Source of the DNA: Canibacter oris
Lineage (GTDB): Bacteria > Actinomycetota > Actinomycetes > Actinomycetales > Microbacteriaceae
NCBI RefSeq assembly: GCF_014197205.1
Contig: NZ_JACIFD010000002.1
Span: forward strand, 1 to 64,000
Direction of reading: 5' to 3'
DNA length: 64,000 nucleotides
The notes below the pieces were generated by a model that was not told where the DNA came from, did not search any database, and saw nothing but the letters and a program-made list of their open reading frames with translations. Below, piece after piece: positions 45,118-53,875 of this stretch. Made by a program: the position numbers and the translations under genes. Every line of letters starts with the position of its first letter. Position 1 is the stretch's first letter.

Positions 45118-46408
45118 GATTTTCGGAATTCTCAATGTGACCCCCGACAGTTTTAGTGACGGGGGCAAGTTCGATACGGTTGCCGCCGCGGTGCGGCACG
45201 CCGAGCACATGCTTGCCGCGGGAGCCACGATTATTGATATCGGCGGGGAAAGCACCCGCCCAGGCTCGACGCGGGTTACTCCCGCAGAGGAGCAGCGGCG
45301 GATCCTGCAGGTGGTGCGCGAGGTGAGCCAGCTCGGGGCGGTTGTTTCGGTTGATACCCTGCATGCCAGCACCGCCGAATTAGCGCTGGCTGCGGGGGCG
45401 CAGATTATTAACGATGTCTCCGGCGGCTTGCACGATCCGGCGATGTATCAGATCGTCGCCGCTGCCGGCGCAAAATACGTGCTGGGACACTGGCGGGGGA
45501 TTCCTGATCCGCAGCATCGCCGCAGCAACTACGACAATGTCACCGCGGAGGTTGCCGCGCAGCTTAACAGGCTCGCAAACGCTGCGCAGGCTGCCGGAGT
45601 CGCGCCGGAGAAGATTATTGTGGATCCGGGTCTTGGCTTTGATAAAACCGCGGCCCAGTGCTGGCAGCTGCTGCACGAACTCGGGCAGCTGCAACAGCTC
45701 GGATACCCGGTTCTCATCGGGCTGAGCCGCAAGCGGATGATTGCTGCGGCGCTGCAGGAAGTCGCGGTGGACGCCGCCGCAGCGCTTGCTACAAAAGACT
45801 TAGCCAGTGCGGTTGCAAATGTCTTGGCGGTGCAGCAGGGGGCCTGGGCGGTGCGTACACACGATGTGGCGGCAACTACGCAGGCGCTTGCGGTGTGGCA
45901 CAATTTCACTGCAGCGGTGCCGCGAACTGTGCAGCCGCAAACTGGCGCGCGAACCGTGCAGCCGCAAACCGCAGTGACCACCGCTGCTGCAACCGTGACC
46001 GCCGCCGTGCCAAACGACACTATCTTCCTTAGTGGGCTAGAGGTTTACGCTCACCACGGTGTTTTTGCGGCGGAAAAAACCACCGGGCAAACCTTTCTGA
46101 TTGACGCGGTGCTGGAACTAGATTTTGCGGCAGGTAACGCCGCTGATGAAATCACGCGCACCGTGAACTACGGGGAAGTGGCTGCCGCCCTGCACGCTGC
46201 GGCTGCTGCAGACCCGGTGGACTTGCTGGAAACCCTGGCGGAGCGCCTCGCCAAGGTGTGCCTCAGCTTTACCGGGGTCGCAGCAGTCACCGTCACCGTG
46301 CATAAGCCTGAGGCTCCGATTACGGTGCCGTTTGGAGATGTCGGAATTACCATCACTCGCCGCCGGCCAGCCGCAACCACAACTGCGACGGCTAAGGAGC
46401 TGCGATGA
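45110..46408 (+). CDS. folP-folB: Fused dihydropteroate synthase - dihydroneopterin aldolase
   Basis: One reading frame of 432 residues contains two folate enzymes. Residues 1-270 are dihydropteroate synthase (FGILNVTPDSFSDGG, GATIIDIGGESTRPGS, QIINDVSGG, VDPGLGFDK, SRKRMI). After a linker of about 35 residues with a tandem repeat (TVQPQTGA / TVQPQTAV) comes dihydroneopterin aldolase (about 303-420; GLEVYAHHGVFAAEK, DEITRTVNYGEVAAAL, ETLAERLAKVC, VTVHKPEAP). They act on either side of FolK. In most actinobacteria folP and folB are separate adjacent genes. There is no stop or frameshift between the halves. It overlaps folE by eight bases and folK by four. Confidence 0.93.
   Translation: MTEIFGILNVTPDSFSDGGKFDTVAAAVRHAEHMLAAGATIIDIGGESTRPGSTRVTPAEEQRRILQVVREVSQLGAVVSVDTLHASTAELALAAGAQIINDVSGGLHDPAMYQIVAAAGAKYVLGHWRGIPDPQHRRSNYDNVTAEVAAQLNRLANAAQAAGVAPEKIIVDPGLGFDKTAAQCWQLLHELGQLQQLGYPVLIGLSRKRMIAAALQEVAVDAAAALATKDLASAVANVLAVQQGAWAVRTHDVAATTQALAVWHNFTAAVPRTVQPQTGARTVQPQTAVTTAAATVTAAVPNDTIFLSGLEVYAHHGVFAAEKTTGQTFLIDAVLELDFAAGNAADEITRTVNYGEVAAALHAAAAADPVDLLETLAERLAKVCLSFTGVAAVTVTVHKPEAPITVPFGDVGITITRRRPAATTTATAKELR
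45925..45974 (+). repeat. Short tandem repeat in the folP-folB linker
   Basis: Two copies of ACNGTGCAGCCGCAAAC at a 27-base spacing encode TVQPQT twice. The repeat suggests slippage during formation of a flexible linker. Confidence 0.7.
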
Positions 46409-46923
46409 TTTCCCAGTTTGCCCCAATCGTGCTGGCTTTCGGCGCTAACCTTGGCGATCGCGCCGCAACGATTGCCGCGGCGCAGCAGGAGCTAGCAGCG
46501 CACCCACAAATCACCGAGTGGCAGGCGTCACCGCTGGTGTGCAGCGCGAAAGTTACACTCACAGGGGTGGATCACGCCGGCCCTGCATACCTCAACGGGG
46601 TCGCGACCGCGGTGACCACACTGCAGCCGCTCGAACTGCTCTGTTTGCTGCAAGATTTGGAAACAAAATACGGCCGTATCCGCGATCAAAAATGGGGCGA
46701 TCGCACCCTAGATATTGACATCATCTCCTACGCCGGAGTCGTACAGCGCACCCCGGAACTAACGCTGCCGCACCCTTTGGCCCATACCAGAGACTTTGTG
46801 CTGGCCCCGTGGCTGCTGCTTGATCCACACGCGGTGCTATTGCGGCACGGGCGCGTCAGTGACCTGCTGCAGCGCCTGGGCAACACCACCGCTGTGTATG
46901 ATTCGGAGCAAGAGCGTGTTTAG
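46405..46923 (+). CDS. folK: HPPK: 2-amino-4-hydroxy-6-hydroxymethyldihydropteridine diphosphokinase
   Basis: Transfers pyrophosphate from ATP to the pterin, preparing the substrate of FolP. 172 residues. VLAFGANLGDRAATI near the N-terminus, YLNGVATAVTTL, KYGRIRDQKWGDRTLDIDIISY (the metal-binding DxD) and LPHPLAHTRDFVLAPWLLLDP are typical. Fourth of the coupled ftsH-folE-folPB-folK group, overlapping both neighbours. Confidence 0.96.
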   Translation: MISQFAPIVLAFGANLGDRAATIAAAQQELAAHPQITEWQASPLVCSAKVTLTGVDHAGPAYLNGVATAVTTLQPLELLCLLQDLETKYGRIRDQKWGDRTLDIDIISYAGVVQRTPELTLPHPLAHTRDFVLAPWLLLDPHAVLLRHGRVSDLLQRLGNTTAVYDSEQERV

Positions 46924-47389
46924 CAGGCCCCAGCCATTGAGCTACGGTGTGTACGCCGCCCTGGCGGGAGCGGTGATGGGATTTTGCGTGCAAATTTTGG
47001 CAACCGTGCGTGGCGCGGCCCTTTTCATCCCGTCCTGGGCGCAGGGTGCGGTTGTGCTTGCCATCGCCGTTACCGTGCTGCTGCTAGCATGGCAAACCCG
47101 CAGTCAGCAACGCGCCTATGGCATGGTGCGAGACCCTTTTAGGGCGGTGCGGATCCTCATGGCGGCGCGGGCAGCAGCCTTGCTTGGCGCGCTGACCCTG
47201 GGCTTTGCCGTTGGTTTACTACTGTGGATTTTGCCGCGGTTGGCGCACGTCGCTGTCACCGTTTGGGGTCCGACCACTATTCTCGCGTTGTGCGCAGTGG
47301 TAGCCTATATTCTAGGAGTGATAGCCGAGCGGTGGTGCATGCTGCCGCCGGCAGACGACGGCACCGCAGCGGAGTCAGCCGCTAGCTAA
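46916..47389 (+). CDS. DUF3180 family membrane protein
   Basis: 157-residue protein with four predicted membrane helices (about 9-27, 37-57, 82-108 and 118-138). Position directly after folK and the content of hydrophobic segments match the DUF3180 family of actinobacteria, of unknown function. The GTG at 46916 has GGAG seven bases upstream and overlaps folK by eight bases. An ATG at 46898 would add six residues; the frame upstream to 46796 is not coding. Always in this operon, which suggests a role linked to envelope or folate, but nothing proves it. Confidence 0.8.
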   Translation: MFSRPQPLSYGVYAALAGAVMGFCVQILATVRGAALFIPSWAQGAVVLAIAVTVLLLAWQTRSQQRAYGMVRDPFRAVRILMAARAAALLGALTLGFAVGLLLWILPRLAHVAVTVWGPTTILALCAVVAYILGVIAERWCMLPPADDGTAAESAAS

Positions 47390-47429
47390 CGAGCCGCCGC
47401 CAGTTGCAAGTAACAGAACAGGAAGAACA

Positions 47430-47969
47430 ATGGAGATCAGAGAGTTTGACGGCGGTGCGCAGATTGCCGGCTTAGGCCCGCAACAAAACTGGCCTTACGA
47501 GACCGGAAAATGGCACCGTATCAGCCCCACCTATGTGTGGGTTGACCTTGCAACCAACCTGATTTTTGCGGTGCTGTTCTTGGGGGCGGCATGGTTCGTG
47601 TTTCAGCAAGATTTTGATGCTAAAACTGGGATTGCCATTAGCCTACTAGCAATCGCGGTGCTTTCGATCGGCAGCGGTTTGCTGGCTTTCCGTCGTGCCC
47701 GCACTATCGGATACATGCTGCGCGAGGATGATTTTGTGTACAGCCGGGGCCTGCTGTTTCACCGGGTGATTGCGGTGCCTTACGGCCGGCTGCAGCTGGT
47801 AGATGTAAAACAGGGCCCGCTGCTGCGGATTTTTAACCTCGCAAGTCTGAAATTTGTGACCGCGGCCGCCGGCAGCAACGTGGAGCTGCCAGGATTGTCA
47901 AAAGAGGTTGCGGATCGGCTGCGTGATGAGCTGATTGCAATCGCCGAATCACGTCGAAGCGGGCTGTAA
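47430..47969 (+). CDS. Bacterial PH-domain membrane protein (YdbS-like)
   Basis: 179 residues: N-terminal cytosolic stretch, two membrane helices (about 48-65 and 70-90), then a bPH2 domain (about 95-170; DDFVYSRGLLFHRVIAVPYGRLQLVDVKQGPLLR). YdbS/YdbT pairs in Bacillus resist some antimicrobial compounds, but the function here is not known. It is followed by the larger partner with a one-base overlap (TAATG). AGGAAGAAC precedes the ATG. Confidence 0.88.
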   Translation: MEIREFDGGAQIAGLGPQQNWPYETGKWHRISPTYVWVDLATNLIFAVLFLGAAWFVFQQDFDAKTGIAISLLAIAVLSIGSGLLAFRRARTIGYMLREDDFVYSRGLLFHRVIAVPYGRLQLVDVKQGPLLRIFNLASLKFVTAAAGSNVELPGLSKEVADRLRDELIAIAESRRSGL

Positions 47970-49714
47970 TGCAACCGGAAACACAGCTTGAAACCACCGC
48001 GGCAGAGATTAACGCGCAGCTACCTGGTAAGCACGACGCCGAGGGCTGGTCTTATCTCAGTAAACTCTCACCGGTGCTCAACAGCGGCTTGATGATGTTT
48101 GTGGCCCTGAGCATTGTTTTCGTGAACGCCCGAGACAGAATCATCGGGTTATTCTTCCCTCCGTTCCGTAACGATTTCACTGACTACTCTGGATACGGCG
48201 GCGATACCTTCGACGTTTTCAGTGCTCTCGCGCAATTCGGTTACCTGGCGGGAATCGGGCTGGTGGTGCTGGCGGGTCTGTTGGTGTGGCTGGTGAGCTG
48301 GGTCGAGTGGCGCTTTACCCGTTACCGGGTTACCGCGGAAGCGGTGCAGCTGCGCAAAGGAATGCTTTTTAAACAGCAGAAAGTTGCGCCGCTGCGGAAA
48401 ATTCAGGGCGTCGATCTGGAGCGGAAACTACTCGCAAAGATTATGGGCCTAGCTGCGGTCAGCATCACTACCGCAGGCGGTAACCTGAAACTCGAATACC
48501 TCAGCTACGCAGCAGCACAGCAGGTGCGGGAACAGCTGCTGCGGCTGGTGCACATCACCAATCAGCCAGCTGCTGCTGCGCAGCAGGCAGGGGTAGCCGA
48601 GGCAGGTGCCCCAACCGTAGGTGGCACAGGTGCGCAGGCTGATCCACAGCACTCTAACCTGCCACAGCAGCTTATCGCGCCCCAGCAGCCGCTTGCGGTG
48701 CCGCACACTGCTGCGTACGGCACCCCACCGCAGGCGCCAGTATCCACTTCCGGAACCACGCCACAGATTGGCACCACCGCTGCGCAATTGACACAGTATG
48801 CCGCCGCGCTGCTTCCCGAAACCGCTGCGCAGAGTGTTGTGAAGCTTTCGCCGGGGCGAATCTTGCTGAGCTTGCTGCTGAGCGGCACCACCGTGTTCAT
48901 CGGGATACTGGTGCTGGTCGGGCTGCCTCTGCTCTTTCTGCTGCCGCATGATATTGATGACCTCTTCGCGATTGGTTTCGGCTTCATTTTCGCGCTGCTG
49001 CCAGCCGCTATTGCGCTGATCAGCATGGTCTTCAAAACTCTTAACGAGAGCTACAACTTTAACATCAGCGACAGCCCCTCCGGGGTTTTGATAACCGCGG
49101 GGCTCACAACCACCAAAACCGCAACCGTGCCGCAGCGGCGCATCAACGCAATCGAGGTTAATCAGCCACTGCTGTGGCGACTAGCAGGCTGGTACCGCGT
49201 AAAATTTGTGAGCTCCGGCGGCGGCACCGAAGCAGAAATGGCAAGCGGTAAAGGTTACCTGGCGCTGCCGGTGGGCAGCCGTGACGAGGTGCTACGGGTG
49301 CTGGAGCTGCTGCTGCAAACCGAGGTGCCTGAGGCGCTTGCAGCCGCGGTGCTCAACCCTAAAGCGAAGCTGCCTTACCGTGCTGCATTACGGGCAACCC
49401 CGCTGCTGACCATAAACGCGAAAATGGAGGGCGCCGCGCTGCTTAGCGCCGGCGGCAAGCCGGTGCTGTTGAGCAAAGGCGGGCTGGCAACCCATCGTAA
49501 CTGCCTGATCCTGCTCGATCGGGCCCAGGCCGTGCAGGTTTCAGCCGGACCGCTGCACACCCTGCTGCGCCTGCACCGGGTCGAAGCGATTAAGCGCGGG
49601 ATGACAACCCGCAGTGCCATTCGCGGGCTCCGCCCGGTTGCAGCTCGCGAGCTGTTCACTGAAATTAACCAGGCGCAGCTGCATAAAACTGGCGAGGCAG
49701 CGGATGCAGCATAA
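47969..49714 (+). CDS. Bacterial PH-domain membrane protein, larger partner (YdbT-like)
   Basis: 581 residues with three PH-like modules. Helices near 36-52 and 88-110 precede the first PH domain (about 112-180; YRVTAEAVQLRKGMLFKQQKVAPLRKIQGVDLER). A Gln/Pro/Thr-rich linker of about 95 residues (about 190-285) follows, then two more helices (about 305-360) and a second PH domain with TTTKTATVPQRRINAIEVNQPLLWR, and a third toward the C-terminus. The YdbS partner is just upstream. The linker is unusually long and low-complexity. Function in the envelope is inferred from family and topology only. Confidence 0.87.
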   Translation: MQPETQLETTAAEINAQLPGKHDAEGWSYLSKLSPVLNSGLMMFVALSIVFVNARDRIIGLFFPPFRNDFTDYSGYGGDTFDVFSALAQFGYLAGIGLVVLAGLLVWLVSWVEWRFTRYRVTAEAVQLRKGMLFKQQKVAPLRKIQGVDLERKLLAKIMGLAAVSITTAGGNLKLEYLSYAAAQQVREQLLRLVHITNQPAAAAQQAGVAEAGAPTVGGTGAQADPQHSNLPQQLIAPQQPLAVPHTAAYGTPPQAPVSTSGTTPQIGTTAAQLTQYAAALLPETAAQSVVKLSPGRILLSLLLSGTTVFIGILVLVGLPLLFLLPHDIDDLFAIGFGFIFALLPAAIALISMVFKTLNESYNFNISDSPSGVLITAGLTTTKTATVPQRRINAIEVNQPLLWRLAGWYRVKFVSSGGGTEAEMASGKGYLALPVGSRDEVLRVLELLLQTEVPEALAAAVLNPKAKLPYRAALRATPLLTINAKMEGAALLSAGGKPVLLSKGGLATHRNCLILLDRAQAVQVSAGPLHTLLRLHRVEAIKRGMTTRSAIRGLRPVAARELFTEINQAQLHKTGEAADAA

Positions 49715-50420
49715 GCCGGGGCGGCTTACAGTTGGAGTCGTGGGTTCTGGAAAGGTGGGTCCGATTCTGGCCCTCGCACTCGCCGGTGCTGGGCACCATC
49801 TCACCTCGATTACGGCAACCGGCGAGAGCGCTCGCGAGCGGGTCGCCGCGATGTTGCCGGAACTGCCAATTCTGCCGGCAGACGAGGTGGTTAAAAGCTG
49901 CCAGCTGGTGATTTTTGCGGTGCCCGGCGACGAACTACCGCAGTTGGTGGCTGGTCTCACCAAGATAGGGGCTTGGCAACCTGGGCAGCTTGTGGCGCAC
50001 ACCGCGCCCGAGCACGGTTATAGTGTTTTCATGCCGGCACTGACAAGCGGTGTGATTCCGCTGGCGCTGTCACCGGTTATGGTGTTTTCCGGCACGAGCC
50101 TTGATTTAGCGCGGCTGCAGGAGAGTAGCTGCGTGGTCAGTGCCCCAGACCCGGTGCTGCCAATCGCGCAGGCGCTGGCGGTGGAAATCGGTGCCGAACC
50201 GCTGGTGCTAACCGACGAATCACGCGCCGAATACGCGCAAATCATTTCCTACATCCGCGACTTTAGCGCCAGCCTAGTGCAGCAAAGCGACCGCCGGCTG
50301 CGCGAAATCGGGGTGGCTGATCCACATAAAATCAGCGAACCCTTAATTGCCAGCAGTATTTCCGAGGCGCTGCGGGTGGCTGATCCCCTGCGCTATGAGA
50401 GCGAGTTTGACGAGCCATAA
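49704..50420 (+). CDS. Rossmann-like/DUF2520 protein
   Basis: 238 residues: N-terminal NAD(P)-binding Rossmann domain (VGVVGSGKVGPILALALAGAG, residues 9-29; IFAVPGDELP) and C-terminal DUF2520 helical domain. Resembles ketopantoate reductase or pyrroline-carboxylate reductase in layout, but its reaction is unknown. The ATG overlaps the previous gene by 11 bases; GAGG lies upstream. In many actinobacteria panC and panD follow this gene; here lysS follows after 81 bases. Confidence 0.85.
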   Translation: MQHKPGRLTVGVVGSGKVGPILALALAGAGHHLTSITATGESARERVAAMLPELPILPADEVVKSCQLVIFAVPGDELPQLVAGLTKIGAWQPGQLVAHTAPEHGYSVFMPALTSGVIPLALSPVMVFSGTSLDLARLQESSCVVSAPDPVLPIAQALAVEIGAEPLVLTDESRAEYAQIISYIRDFSASLVQQSDRRLREIGVADPHKISEPLIASSISEALRVADPLRYESEFDEP

Positions 50421-50501
50421 AATCTTGCGGCGCCGCACCGTTAGCGAGGCAGAAACCCGGTAAACTAAAGCTATTAACTAAAGCTATACAAAGGAGCGCT
50501 A

Positions 50502-52043
50502 ATGAGCGAACAGTCGCAGAAACCTGAAGCTACCGAAACTTTCGAAGAGAAAGTGCACGAGCAGAAGGCGGTGCGTCTTGCCAAGCGCGACAAGCTCAAC
50601 GAGAACGCTCCGCTGGGCGGCGGGGCCTACCCAGTGACGGTTCCGGTAACCACCACCATCACCGCGGTGCGTACCGCGTGGGGGCACCTCGAAGAGCAGC
50701 CAGAGAGCCAGTCAGGCGAGGTTGTGGGTGTAGCCGGGCGCGTGATTAACCTGCGCAACACCGGGCGGCTGTGCTTCGTAGCGCTGCAGGCCGGTGACGG
50801 CACCAAACTGCAGGCGATGCTGTCAGAAGCGCTGGTCGGCAAAGAGCAGCTGGCAAGCTTTAAGGAGTTGGTGGATCTCGGTGACCATTTGTTCGTGCAC
50901 GGCGAGGTTATCTCTAGCAAACGCGGTGAGCTGAGCGTCATGGCTGACAGCTGGCAGGTTGCTGCAAAAGCACTCGCGCCGCTGCCGAACACTTACAAAG
51001 ACCTCAACGAAGAAACTCGGGTGCGGCAGCGCTACCTCGACCTGATTGTGCGAGAGCAGGCGCGCCGTAACGTGCTGACCCGCGCCACCGCGATGCAGAG
51101 CCTGCGGGAAACCTTCGCGGCGCAGGGCTTCGTGGAGGTCGAGACCCCGATGCTGCAGACCATGCACGGCGGTGCCGCAGCACGTCCGTTTGTAACCCAC
51201 TCCAACGCTTTTGACACTGAGCTCTACCTGCGCATCGCTCCGGAGCTTTACCTAAAGCGTGCCCTGGTCGGCGGTATGGAGCGGATTTTCGAGATCAACC
51301 GCAACTTCCGTAACGAGGGCGCCGACTCCACCCACAGCCCAGAGTTTGCGATGCTCGAAGCCTACCAGGCTTACACCGACTACAATGGCATTGCCGATTT
51401 AACGCAGCAGCTGGTGCAAAACGCGGCGCTCGCGGTGAACGCTGGCACTGAACGCGAGGGCACCCATGTGGTGCAGTGGGCTGATGGCACCCTGTTTGAT
51501 CTCGGCGGCGACTGGGATCGCATCAGCATGTACGGCACCCTGTCAGAGGCTTGCGGCAAGCACATCACCCCGGAAACCACTGTGGCTGAGCTGCAGCAGA
51601 TTGCTGACGCTGCCGGTGTAGAGGTGAAACTGCCGAACCACGGCAAACTGGTTGAGGAGCTGTGGGAGCACTTCGTGAAAGAGCACCTGACTCGCCCAAC
51701 TTTCGTGATGGATTTCCCGGTCGAGACCAGCCCGCTGACTCGCCATCATCGTGAGATTCCGGGGGTTGTTGAAAAGTGGGATCTCTATGTGCGCGGCTTC
51801 GAGTTGGCAACGGGCTACTCTGAACTGACTGATCCGGTGGTGCAGCGCGAGCGGTTCATGCAGCAGGCTGCGGAGGCGGCGCGCGGCGACGATGAGGCGA
51901 TGCGCGTTGACGAAGAGTTCTTGACCGCAATGGAGCACGGTATGCCACCTGCCGGCGGTATGGGAATGGGCATGGATCGATTGCTGATGGCGCTCACCGG
52001 CCTCGGGATTCGGGAAACCATTCTGTTCCCGCTGGTGAAATAG
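50502..52043 (+). CDS. lysS: Lysyl-tRNA synthetase (class II)
   Basis: 513 residues. N-terminal OB-fold (about 60-170, VVGVAGRVINLRNTGRLCFVALQAGDG) binds the anticodon; the catalytic domain has motif 2 FEINRNFRNEGADSTHSPEFAMLEAYQAY and motif 3 GGMGMGMDRLLMALTG. AAGGAG precedes the ATG at normal distance. The stop is followed by a 17-base gap and a stem-loop. Confidence 0.97.
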   Translation: MSEQSQKPEATETFEEKVHEQKAVRLAKRDKLNENAPLGGGAYPVTVPVTTTITAVRTAWGHLEEQPESQSGEVVGVAGRVINLRNTGRLCFVALQAGDGTKLQAMLSEALVGKEQLASFKELVDLGDHLFVHGEVISSKRGELSVMADSWQVAAKALAPLPNTYKDLNEETRVRQRYLDLIVREQARRNVLTRATAMQSLRETFAAQGFVEVETPMLQTMHGGAAARPFVTHSNAFDTELYLRIAPELYLKRALVGGMERIFEINRNFRNEGADSTHSPEFAMLEAYQAYTDYNGIADLTQQLVQNAALAVNAGTEREGTHVVQWADGTLFDLGGDWDRISMYGTLSEACGKHITPETTVAELQQIADAAGVEVKLPNHGKLVEELWEHFVKEHLTRPTFVMDFPVETSPLTRHHREIPGVVEKWDLYVRGFELATGYSELTDPVVQRERFMQQAAEAARGDDEAMRVDEEFLTAMEHGMPPAGGMGMGMDRLLMALTGLGIRETILFPLVK

Positions 52044-52051
52044 TGGCTGTC

Positions 52052-52085
52052 GGGCGCAGGCATGGGGTTTTCTGTGGCTGCGCCC
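52052..52085 (+). terminator. Stem-loop after lysS
   Basis: Perfect 8-bp stem GGGCGCAG (52052-52059) / CTGCGCCC (52078-52085) with an 18-base loop and no long T-run. It ends just before the -10 box of the next gene. Confidence 0.45.
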
Positions 52086-52088
52086 TGT

Positions 52089-52094
52089 TACACT
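52089..52094 (+). promoter_or_regulatory. -10 box of small membrane protein gene (leaderless)
   Basis: TACACT, six bases before the ATG at 52101, with no ribosome binding site. Confidence 0.5.
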
Positions 52095-52100
52095 TGAAGC

Positions 52101-52289
52101 ATGATTGAAGAGTGGTTGCCAAACGCCATCTGGTCACTTATCCCCACGATTTTTGCGGGTTTGGTGCTGTGGCTGATTATTCGATCAATTCTGCGTGCGG
52201 ATCGCACCGCCCGGCGTGAATACAGCCGCATTGAGGCAGAAGAACGTGCTAAGGCTGGCCTGCCACCGAAACCAAAAACCGGGGTATGA
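52101..52289 (+). CDS. Small single-pass membrane protein
   Basis: 62 residues: one membrane helix (about 9-29), then a charged helix rich in Arg and Glu and a Pro/Lys tail. I do not recognise a family. It has its own -10 box and overlaps cls by four bases (ATGA), so coding is likely and it may be an accessory of the synthase. Confidence 0.65.
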   Translation: MIEEWLPNAIWSLIPTIFAGLVLWLIIRSILRADRTARREYSRIEAEERAKAGLPPKPKTGV

Positions 52290-53761
52290 ACTATTTCGGC
52301 ATTGAGCTCAGCTGGTGGCAGATTTTGCTGCCGGCAGTTGATACTGTAATCCGCATTACGGCGCTGTTTACGGTGCCTCGCAACCGTCGCCCGTCTTCGG
52401 GGATGGCGTGGCTGCTGTTTATTTTCTTCCTCCCTATTCCCGCGGCGCTGCTGTTTGCGGTGATCGGCAGACGGAATCTGCCCAAGCAGCGCAGGGAGCG
52501 ACTGAAGCGTTTCCAAAAGGGCATCAGAGAGCAGCTCAATGACGAAACTCTACTGGCATTCCCGGTGCCGCAGCAGCCCCGTCGGCAGGCGGTTGAAAAC
52601 GCTATTAAAATCGCTCGCACCTTGGGCGCGTTCCCGATGGTCGGGGGCAACACCGCACAACTGTGGCCGGAATATCACGAGTCTATTGCGCAGATGGCCG
52701 CGGCAATAGACCGTGCTACCCGCTTCGTGCACATGGAGTTTTATATTCTGGTGCAGGACGACACTACCGCGCCGGTTTTTGAAGCGTTAGAGCGCGCTAC
52801 CAAGCGTGGCGTTAAAGTGTATGTGTTAACTGACCACATTTCCGCGGTGCGTAACCCCGGAATGCGTCGTACCCGTTTAACGCTGCAGCGAATTGGCGCG
52901 GAGTATCGTTATATGCTGCCGATTCGCCCGTGGCGCGGACAGTGGCAGCGCCCGGATTTGCGCAATCATCGCAAACTGCTCGTAATTGACGGTGAGATTG
53001 GGTTTATGGGCTCCCAAAACCTCGTGGACTCCAGCTACAATAAGCTGAGCAACCGCCGTCGCGGGTTGCACTGGAAAGACCTGATGGTGGAGCTGCAGGG
53101 GCCGGCCGTGTTGGCACTCGAAGCGGTCTTCTTGAACGACTGGTACGCAGAAACCGGGCAGGTGCTGGAACAGGTGGCGCAGCTGGAGCCGGTTTTTGCG
53201 GCAGATGCTACACTCGAGGCGCAGCTACTACCTTCCGGTCCAGGCTACGCTACGGAAAATAATCTGCAGGTCTTTGTCGCGTTGATGTATGCCGCGGTGA
53301 GTCGGATCCGCATCACCAGCCCGTATTTTATTCCCGACGGCGCGCTGATGTCGGCACTGAAGGCGGCAACCGCACGCGGGGTTAGCGTGGAATTGTTCGT
53401 GTCGGAAATTGGTGACCAGTTCGGGGTTTATCACGCGCAGCGTTCTTACTATGAGGAGTTGCTAACCGCGGGGGTCAAAATTTATCTGTTCCGGCCGCCG
53501 TACATTTTACACTCGAAGCACTTTTCCATTGATGAAGACGTTGCAGTTATCGGATCTTCTAACATGGATCAGCGCTCCTTCAACTTGAACTTCGAGATTT
53601 CCCTGATTGTTCACAGTGCCGAGTTTGCTGCGCAGCTGCACCGCGTCACTGACGATTACCGAGGTAACTCCCGGGAGCTAACGCTGCAAGAGTGGCAGCA
53701 GCAGCCACTGCCGAAGCAGCTTTTTGACAATTTGCTGCGACTCACTAGCGCACTACAGTAG
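52286..53761 (+). CDS. cls: Cardiolipin synthase (phospholipase D family)
   Basis: 491 residues. Two N-terminal membrane helices (about 8-28 and 38-60), then two PLD domains with HKD motifs: LRNHRKLLVIDGEIGFMGSQN (about 228-248) and LHSKHFSIDEDVAVIGSSNMDQRSF (about 411-435). Joins two phosphatidylglycerol molecules, or uses CDP-diacylglycerol, to make cardiolipin in the membrane. Actinobacteria often use a CDP-alcohol type synthase instead, so this bacterial-type Cls is notable. Position between lysS and clpC is where lsr2 lies in mycobacteria. Confidence 0.93.
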   Translation: MNYFGIELSWWQILLPAVDTVIRITALFTVPRNRRPSSGMAWLLFIFFLPIPAALLFAVIGRRNLPKQRRERLKRFQKGIREQLNDETLLAFPVPQQPRRQAVENAIKIARTLGAFPMVGGNTAQLWPEYHESIAQMAAAIDRATRFVHMEFYILVQDDTTAPVFEALERATKRGVKVYVLTDHISAVRNPGMRRTRLTLQRIGAEYRYMLPIRPWRGQWQRPDLRNHRKLLVIDGEIGFMGSQNLVDSSYNKLSNRRRGLHWKDLMVELQGPAVLALEAVFLNDWYAETGQVLEQVAQLEPVFAADATLEAQLLPSGPGYATENNLQVFVALMYAAVSRIRITSPYFIPDGALMSALKAATARGVSVELFVSEIGDQFGVYHAQRSYYEELLTAGVKIYLFRPPYILHSKHFSIDEDVAVIGSSNMDQRSFNLNFEISLIVHSAEFAAQLHRVTDDYRGNSRELTLQEWQQQPLPKQLFDNLLRLTSALQ

Positions 53762-53778
53762 GGAACTTTACTGCTGGC

Positions 53779-53796
53779 GTAAGCCATAGGCGAACA
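53779..53796 (-). promoter_or_regulatory. Possible ClgR site upstream of clpC
   Basis: On the minus strand TGTTCGCCTATGGCTTAC fits the ClgR consensus as I remember it (WNNWCGCYNANRGCGWWS) with one mismatch, the final G of GCG. It lies about 80 bases before clpC, a known ClgR target in other actinobacteria. Confidence 0.4.
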
Positions 53797-53875
53797 GCAC
53801 AATTTTTTGCGGTGTCAGGCCTTAAAGTAGGGGTGGAACTAATGTATCTGCGAGCAGCGGGTACGAGGAGGAATA

